A DNA stretch of 64,000 nucleotides, taken from NCBI RefSeq assembly GCF_021028955.1, contig NZ_JAIWPE010000096.1:248001-312000 (forward strand), read 5' to 3'. Shown one piece after another: positions 59,082-64,000 of this stretch. Each line of letters begins with the position of its first letter. Position 1 is the stretch's first letter. Source of the stretch: Salipaludibacillus sp. CUR1 (GTDB taxonomy: Bacteria > Bacillota > Bacilli > Bacillales > Salisediminibacteriaceae). The notes under the pieces were generated by a model. It had not been told where the DNA came from. It saw only the letters and a program-made list of their open reading frames with translations, and searched no databases. The position numbers and the translations under genes are program-made.

Positions 59082-59106
59082 ATCCGAACAGAAATTTTGT
59101 TCGGAT
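59082..59106. terminator. Terminator between convergent ylbP and gerR
   Basis: 9-bp stem ATCCGAACA/TGTTCGGAT, T-tracts on the plus strand (TTTCTTTATGG) and on the minus strand (TTCTTTATTC). It resembles the spoVE terminator. Bases 58979-59080 show no gene but match part of the block at 42523-42610. Confidence 0.7.
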
Positions 59107-59195
59107 TTCTTTATGGTTCTTATTCTTTTGTTCCAGCCCCTTAATTATTTCCCCTCTTTCTATTCCCTGATTGGTAACAACTCAGATAAACACTT

Positions 59196-59744
59196 TTATA
59201 AAGTCCGGGACTCATTGTCTTTTTTAGTCGCACGCTGCACTGCATGAATCATTAACTGATATTCTTCCTTTATTTCAGAATAGGCTTCTTTTAAATTGTT
59301 AAGTTCTTTTTTCAACAGGTCGTTTTCTTTTTTCAGCTCCTGTAAAAATAATTCTTCGCTATGACCTTTCCCCTCAGCTTTTTCTTTTTCCCTTTCAAGA
59401 AACCCAATCATCTGATCAAACCATTTTAATTTTTCGTTTCTTTGAGTCAGGCCATTTGTCAAAGTGGCTGTTTGTTTACTCTCATTGGGAATGAATGGTT
59501 TTTGGTTTCTCACTAAATTTCTTTTGGATTCTTTCCTTGCTTTTTTAGCCAGCTGGATAGCTGAATCGTATTTTTTTCTGACTGAGGAATTCCACCTGAA
59601 TCCGCAGGCAGCCGAAGTACGCGATAATTTGTCTGCGACCTCCTCAAATGCAGCCAACTGTGTTCCGCCTTCACGAATATGCCTTAAAACCGTTTCCGCC
59701 AGCAGGAGATCTTCATCCTGGTTCCATGCATCCTGTCTAATCAA
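59196..59744 (-). CDS. gerR: GerR/RsfA-family sporulation regulator
   Basis: 182 residues. N-terminal Myb-like domain [20 protein letters not shown] with [17 protein letters not shown] and the [13 protein letters not shown] end, then a coiled coil (about 130-165). B. subtilis YlbO (GerR) is the SigE-dependent mother-cell regulator at this locus; RsfA is the forespore paralogue. TTG start; two GGAGG sites upstream. CATACATAT (minus strand, 59786-59794) resembles a SigE -10. Confidence 0.88.
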   Translation of the reverse strand: MIRQDAWNQDEDLLLAETVLRHIREGGTQLAAFEEVADKLSRTSAACGFRWNSSVRKKYDSAIQLAKKARKESKRNLVRNQKPFIPNESKQTATLTNGLTQRNEKLKWFDQMIGFLEREKEKAEGKGHSEELFLQELKKENDLLKKELNNLKEAYSEIKEEYQLMIHAVQRATKKDNESRTL

Positions 59745-59823
59745 GACATTAAATCCTCCTTTCTATTACCTCCTTAATTCATGTTATATGTATGCTTTTA
59801 GTAGAAAAGATAGACGTATAAAA

Positions 59824-59848
59824 AAGAGCAGCTTATAAAGCTGCCCTT
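59824..59848 (-). terminator. Terminator of the crotonase gene
   Basis: 9-bp stem GGGCAGCTT/AAGCTGCTC with a G-U pair, followed on the minus strand by TTTTTTAT. It includes the last base of the gene's stop codon. Confidence 0.8.
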
Positions 59849-60596
59849 AACGATGTTTATTATTAAATTGCTCAACTGCCTTGTGGTGTGCTTCTCCTTC
59901 CCAGAGGCCGGCACACCTTTCGATTTCCTGGTTAATTAATTCAAATAATTTCTTCTGCTCCTCTTCAGGAAGCAGATTTTTCTTATAAGCACGAACGACG
60001 TCCGGGGATTTAACCCACTCCATGCACCATTGGCGGACGTCCTTTTCGTCATTTACTATTTGATGGACAAATCCTAAGTCATTTAATTCCTGTACTGAAT
60101 AAACTTTCGCTGTGGCGAGCATTTTTAAGGCGGCATGGTAACCGATTCTTCTTTTTAGCAAGGAAGCTCCGCCCCAGCCGGTCGTTATGGCCAGGTTCCC
60201 CTGGATAAAGCCTGCTTTCGCGGAAGCGTTTCCAAGAGTGAAATCGGTTGAACTGGCTAATTCTGCCCCACCCCCTACTGCCGGTCCGTTTAAGTACGAG
60301 ACAGTTACTGCATCTAAGGAAACGATTTTTTTTAATACGCCGCTCATCGGTATAAGCATTTTTTTAGCTTCTTCAGATGTTCGCAGACTGTGAAATTCTT
60401 CAAGGTCCCCTCCGCTGCAAAAGGCTTTTCCTTCTCCCTGAATCCATAATACGGTTAGATCTTTATCTTTGTCTATTTCCTCTAAGAACCCGTTCAGTTT
60501 ATGTATCATTTCAAAATTAACAGCATTCTTACGTGCAGGACGATTTAATATGATTCTGGCTGTATTTTTATCTAAATATTCCATCATGACTGCCAT
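59847..60596 (-). CDS. Crotonase (enoyl-CoA hydratase/isomerase) superfamily protein
   Basis: 249 residues. Oxyanion-hole motif FCSGGDLEEF (about 59-68), and the GPAVGGGAELASSTDF block with one Glu at 112. The second catalytic Glu of hydratases (FGxPE) is replaced: the segment reads FIQGNLAITTGWGG (130-143), and the Trp-Gly-Gly resembles decarboxylase-type crotonases. The activity cannot be given; a true hydratase is less likely. It is inserted between rpmF and gerR, a place where B. subtilis has no such gene. It has its own terminator. Confidence 0.85.
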   Translation of the reverse strand: MAVMMEYLDKNTARIILNRPARKNAVNFEMIHKLNGFLEEIDKDKDLTVLWIQGEGKAFCSGGDLEEFHSLRTSEEAKKMLIPMSGVLKKIVSLDAVTVSYLNGPAVGGGAELASSTDFTLGNASAKAGFIQGNLAITTGWGGASLLKRRIGYHAALKMLATAKVYSVQELNDLGFVHQIVNDEKDVRQWCMEWVKSPDVVRAYKKNLLPEEEQKKLFELINQEIERCAGLWEGEAHHKAVEQFNNKHR

Positions 60597-60646
60597 TATA
60601 ACTGCTCCCTTCTATTTAGAATTGTTCATAAGGTGTTATATGAAAA

Positions 60647-60673
60647 AACAGGAAGGGAGTCCCTTCCTGTTTA
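60647..60673 (-). terminator. Terminator of ylbN-rpmF
   Basis: Perfect 13-bp stem AAACAGGAAGGGA/TCCCTTCCTGTTT, followed on the minus strand by TTTCAT. It begins six bases after the rpmF stop. Confidence 0.85.
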
Positions 60674-60678
60674 AACTC

Positions 60679-60852
60679 TTATTTACTTGCAACATCTCGT
60701 CCTTTATAAGAACCACACGCTTTACATACGCGGTGTGAAAGCTTCATTTCTCCACATTCAGGACATTCTGTCATTCCAGGCACACGCAATTTGATATGCG
60801 TACGGCGCTGTCTTTTTTTAGTCTTACTTGTTCTTCTAAATGGTACTGCCAT
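60679..60852 (-). CDS. rpmF: Ribosomal protein L32
   Basis: 57 residues [19 protein letters not shown], with the zinc-finger pairs [18 protein letters not shown]. Part of the 50S subunit. Cys-type (C+) paralogue. ATG at 60852 with AAGGAGGTG; the extension to 60879 is rejected. Coupled to ylbN. Confidence 0.97.
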   Translation of the reverse strand: MAVPFRRTSKTKKRQRRTHIKLRVPGMTECPECGEMKLSHRVCKACGSYKGRDVASK

Positions 60853-60898
60853 GAGTCCCACCTCCTTGATGATCATCAATATCTGCTAATCCATCCGG

Positions 60899-61411
60899 TT
60901 AGCTATTCTTGTCAAAAAACTTTTCCAGCTCTTTCAGCCGGGGATCAACCTTTTCTTTTTGCGGCTCATCCTTGGTCGTTAATTCCCAACCATTTCCGGA
61001 TTCCGGAGCAGGTCCTTCTTTTTTGTCGCTGAAGACCCTCATTGGTTTTTCAAGCAAAATGCGCTCTTGAACATAAGGCATCAAATCGACCGTGTTATCC
61101 TTCAATTCATGAACGTCTTCATCTTCCTCGAAGGTGGCCCATTCATCCAGCAGAAATATTTCAGTGGCTTGCATGGAAAAAGGGTACTCTACATCATTTA
61201 ATGTACGAGCACACGGTAAGGTCATAGAACCGCTGATATCCAGTTGGAATGTAACTGAATCATTGGCTATAAACGTCTCACCTTTCACTCTTACTGGAGT
61301 GATGTCACGAATTTCCCGGTCTATTTCTTTAACTTTACTTGCATCGACCGATTCGTCAATTTGCAGCCCTTTTTGTTTGAAGGCTAGCAATTGCTGTACC
61401 GACCATTTCAT
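60899..61411 (-). CDS. ylbN: YceD-family protein YlbN (DUF177)
   Basis: 170 residues. DUF177 core (about 45-155) includes DISGSMTLPCARTLNDVEYPF. In many bacteria it lies directly before rpmF and affects 23S rRNA or ribosome maturation; the molecular role in bacilli is not settled. First gene of ylbN-rpmF, driven by a consensus SigA promoter. Confidence 0.92.
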   Translation of the reverse strand: MKWSVQQLLAFKQKGLQIDESVDASKVKEIDREIRDITPVRVKGETFIANDSVTFQLDISGSMTLPCARTLNDVEYPFSMQATEIFLLDEWATFEEDEDVHELKDNTVDLMPYVQERILLEKPMRVFSDKKEGPAPESGNGWELTTKDEPQKEKVDPRLKELEKFFDKNS

Positions 61412-61439
61412 TTCTATTCACCTCAAGACAACAAATGTT

Positions 61440-61468
61440 ATTATATCTTTCAAAAAAACGTTTGTCAA
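61440..61468 (-). promoter_or_regulatory. Consensus SigA promoter of ylbN-rpmF
   Basis: Minus strand TTGACA (61463-61468), 17-base spacer, TATAAT (61440-61445): both hexamers are perfect. Confidence 0.9.
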
Positions 61469-61672
61469 GATAATTCCTTTACATTTCAATTCGTAAAAAT
61501 AATTTCAGTCAGGTATTAAAAACACCTGTTAACCCGTTCATACTGACCGTATTATTCATTTAACAGGGTATCTCTACCATACCATAAAATTATTTCAATG
61601 CAAAAGATGAAAACCTATGCATAATATGTTACTTTTTTCTTAATAACTATTCGCGGAGAGTAGGTGCAGTAA

Positions 61673-62911
61673 GTGAATGTTTTAGGGCTGATCGTTGAAT
61701 ATAACCCTTTTCATAATGGCCACTTTTATCACTTGGAACAGTCAGTAAGAAAAACAAAAGCGGATATTACCGTGGCTGTCATGAGCGGAGATTTTTTACA
61801 GCGCGGAGAGCCTGCGTTAGTAAGTAAATGGAACAGGACAAGAATGGCGTTAAGAGGGGGAGTAGATTTAGTTGTTGAACTCCCTTATATTTACGCGGCT
61901 CAAAAAGCTGAGATTTTTGCTGACGGGGCAGTTTCCATATTGGACCAGCTTTCAGTTACAGATGTTTGCTTCGGAAGTGAAAGCGGTGAGATAGAGGATT
62001 TCATTCAGGCTGTGAAATGGGAAGAACTAAATAAGAATAAACTCGACATTGAAATACAAAAACAATTAAAGTCAGGGAAAAGCTATCCAAGAGCGTTCTC
62101 AGACGCTTTTAAAGCTATGAAAAACAGTGAAACGATTCTTGATTTAAAACAGCCAAATAACATTTTAGGGTTCCATTACATAAAATCAATTATAAACAAC
62201 CATCCGTCCATCCGTATGCATACAATAAAAAGAACCGGAGCTCATTACCACGACCAGGAAATCAGGCACAGTCGGATTGCAAGCGCTACAGCTCTTAGAA
62301 AAGAGCTTCTCTTAAACAGGTCTTCACCAGGGCAAATTTCTGAATTTATCCCTCCCGGCACCTTGGAAGAATTAACACAGTACTCAGCTGAAAACCGCAG
62401 CCTCCATTCATGGGATAATTATTATTCCTTTCTCCAGCACAAGATCATGTCAGACACCGAGGATGAACTGCGGCAGATTTATGAATGCGAGGAAGGGTTG
62501 GAATACCGGCTTAAAAAGTGTATAGTTCATAGCTCCTCATTCGAAGATTTTATAAGCCGGCTTAAAACGAAACGGTATACCAGGACAAGGCTTCAGCGGC
62601 TTCTCGTTCATATATATTTAAATTCTACAAAGAGTTTTATGAAGGAGGCCCTCAGCCAACCGTTACCCCCGTATGTCAGGGTCCTTGGAATGTCCCAAAA
62701 CGGACGCTCGCTGCTCTCCCAAATTAAAAAGACTCTAAGTGTACCGCTCATTACTAAAGCGAGCCAGAGTGAAGACCCAGTCTTAAGTAAGGATATCCTT
62801 GCCAGCAGACTGCATGGCATGGTGCATCATCCATTTCGCAATTCGTTCATGGACGAATACAAGGCAGTACCTGTCCAGTATGACAGAGGTCTTAATAAGT
62901 TCACCACATGA
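61673..62911 (+). CDS. tmcAL: tRNA(Met) cytidine acetate ligase TmcAL
   Basis: 412 residues, MNVLGLIVEYNPFHNGH with the nucleotidyltransferase HxGH motif (about 14-17). It makes ac4C34 of elongator tRNA-Met from acetate and ATP. GTG start with AGGTG 6 bases upstream, matching the B. subtilis YlbM N-terminus. Divergent from ylbN. The 260-base upstream region contains the ylbN promoter; I see no convincing promoter for tmcAL itself. Confidence 0.94.
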   Translation: MNVLGLIVEYNPFHNGHFYHLEQSVRKTKADITVAVMSGDFLQRGEPALVSKWNRTRMALRGGVDLVVELPYIYAAQKAEIFADGAVSILDQLSVTDVCFGSESGEIEDFIQAVKWEELNKNKLDIEIQKQLKSGKSYPRAFSDAFKAMKNSETILDLKQPNNILGFHYIKSIINNHPSIRMHTIKRTGAHYHDQEIRHSRIASATALRKELLLNRSSPGQISEFIPPGTLEELTQYSAENRSLHSWDNYYSFLQHKIMSDTEDELRQIYECEEGLEYRLKKCIVHSSSFEDFISRLKTKRYTRTRLQRLLVHIYLNSTKSFMKEALSQPLPPYVRVLGMSQNGRSLLSQIKKTLSVPLITKASQSEDPVLSKDILASRLHGMVHHPFRNSFMDEYKAVPVQYDRGLNKFTT

Positions 62912-62936
62912 ATCATATAAGTTCTTATTAAAATTT

Positions 62937-62978
62937 AAAAAACCTGCAAGGAATGGTACAAGTTCCTGCAGGTTTTTT
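62937..62978. terminator. Bidirectional terminator between convergent tmcAL and ylbL
   Basis: Stem of about 16 bp with one bulge, AAAAAACCTGCA.../...TGCAGGTTTTTT, with T-tracts both ways. Confidence 0.85.
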
Positions 62979-63009
62979 AGAAAGCAGTTAGCTTTTTTGT
63001 CTGATCCTG

Positions 63010-64000
63010 TTAAAGAGATTCAAGATAATTGAGCGCATCTTCAAAGTGAGAGACTGGAACAATTTCCATATCTGTCCCTAATTGTTCCGCCGCTTCTACA
63101 GCCAATTGATAATTCGTTCCTTCCATTCCTTCTTCATCAGGCGCAAAAAAGACATCAGCTCCAGCTTCATGCGAGGCATATACTTTCTGTTTAATGCCAC
63201 CGATCCTGCCGACGTTTCCGTCTTCATCAATTGCCCCGCTTCCCGCAATTTCCAAACCGTGAGTAATATCTTCCTCAAGCAGCTGATTGTATATTTCAAG
63301 TGTAAACATAAGCCCGGCTGAAGGTCCGCCGATCTGATCTGTATCAATTAACACCTCAGGGTTCTTTATTAATTCTCTGTCAGTTACAGGATTAGCAATC
63401 CCAATCCCTCCCCTTTCACCTTCAGGATCCATTTCTTCAGGAAAAGACTGGACTTCTATCGTTACAGTATCTGTTTCTTCCTCACGTTCATAGGTGATAG
63501 GGACCTCATCACCAATTTCGTACTCTCCCAAAATATCAAAAAGAGTATTTACTTCCAGCACTTCTTCTCCATCAATAGCCACGATCTTGTCGCCGACTTC
63601 CAGTTTACCTTCTGCATCCATATCCGGAATAATAGAAGTAACCAGCACGCCGTAGTTCTCAAAATAGGCTTCTTCTCCTGCATAATTGTAAGCCACCAGG
63701 ACTGCCAGCTCCTGTGATCCGCTCATCATCATCATTTGTCTGTGATGGTACTGTTCATCTGTTTCACCCTCAGGGCGAATCTGTTCTTCCGGTATTAATT
63801 CTCTTCTGTCGCTGAATAACGACCATGTATAGTTAACTATATTGGCTTTACCCATACGAATAGTCGTCAGCATAAAAGTACCCTCGTATTCGTTTCCATT
63901 TTCAACCTCTATAACTTCTGTCAGTACTTTTGCTTCTCCAGGTACAGTGAAGTAATAAGGCAATTGAATAAAGTTAACAGCTATAAGAATTGCAAATAAT
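63010..64000 (-). CDS. ylbL: YlbL, membrane-anchored PDZ/Lon-type protease (C-terminal part, cut by the edge)
   Basis: The frame runs from 63010 to the window edge without a stop, about 330 residues visible. A hydrophobic anchor (LFAILIAVNFIQLPYYFT) lies at the edge, followed by a PDZ domain (GVLVTSIIPDMDAEGKLEVG) and a C-terminal Lon protease domain with Ser in IGGPSAGLMFTLE and Lys in GRIGGIKQK. The TTG at 63963 is not needed, since the frame continues. Extracellular protease; the start lies outside. Confidence 0.9.
   Translation of the reverse strand, partial: LFAILIAVNFIQLPYYFTVPGEAKVLTEVIEVENGNEYEGTFMLTTIRMGKANIVNYTWSLFSDRRELIPEEQIRPEGETDEQYHHRQMMMMSGSQELAVLVAYNYAGEEAYFENYGVLVTSIIPDMDAEGKLEVGDKIVAIDGEEVLEVNTLFDILGEYEIGDEVPITYEREEETDTVTIEVQSFPEEMDPEGERGGIGIANPVTDRELIKNPEVLIDTDQIGGPSAGLMFTLEIYNQLLEEDITHGLEIAGSGAIDEDGNVGRIGGIKQKVYASHEAGADVFFAPDEEGMEGTNYQLAVEAAEQLGTDMEIVPVSHFEDALNYLESL

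Overview
The window is a stretch of chromosome from a low-to-moderate-GC, endospore-forming member of the Bacillaceae. Gene order is almost collinear with the Bacillus subtilis ylbL-to-priA region, read here in reverse because most genes lie on the minus strand. Sporulation genes (spoIIGA, sigE, sigG, spoVD, spoVE, gerR, ylmC, ylyA), bacillithiol synthesis (bshC), PyrR attenuators and a T-box all support a Bacillaceae host. Many proteins are acid-rich, as in halophilic or alkaliphilic bacilli, but the species cannot be named from the sequence. I see no tRNA, rRNA, insertion sequence, prophage or CRISPR array.

Layout in transcription order from the right edge. 64000-56930: ylbL (cut by the edge), tmcAL (plus strand), ylbN-rpmF, a crotonase-family gene, gerR, ylbP (plus), panE, a DUF3397 membrane protein. 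56929-34938: bshC, then the division and cell wall (dcw) cluster mraZ-rsmH-ftsL-pbpB-spoVD-murE-[MurF-like]-mraY-murD-spoVE-murG-murB-divIB-ylxW-ylxX-sbp-ftsA-ftsZ. 34645-32082: spoIIGA-sigE-sigG. 31877-28586: ylmC, then ylmE-sepF-ylmG-ylmH-divIVA. 28577-25381: T-box-controlled ileS. 25192-23105: ylyA, lspA, rluD. 23101-11050: the de novo pyrimidine operon pyrR-pyrP-pyrB-pyrC-carA-carB-pyrK-pyrD-pyrF-pyrE with three PyrR-type attenuators. 10972-6472: a methyltransferase and a heterodimeric ABC exporter. 6387-4663: rqcH (plus). 4422-1: yloC-remA-gmk-rpoZ-coaBC-priA (cut by the edge).

Functionally the window joins peptidoglycan precursor synthesis (MurB, D, E, G, MraY), the divisome (FtsA/Z/L, DivIB, Pbp2B, SepF, DivIVA), early sporulation control (SpoIIGA processes pro-SigE; SigG follows), pyrimidine supply, and translation or quality-control factors (IleS, RqcH, RluD, TmcAL, RpmF, RsmH).

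The most unusual item is an intact 451-residue MurF-like gene between murE and mraY. Its P-loop and essentially every other catalytic motif of Mur ligases have been replaced while the fold-defining N-terminal motif and the reading frame are kept: a probable Mur-ligase pseudoenzyme inside the dcw cluster. Other points of note are an array of 10-bp-spaced GTGG repeats before mraZ (likely MraZ operator), a D-to-E change in the key DR motif of RqcH, a crotonase lacking its second catalytic Glu, and a pair of related intergenic repeats at 42.5 and 59.0 kb.
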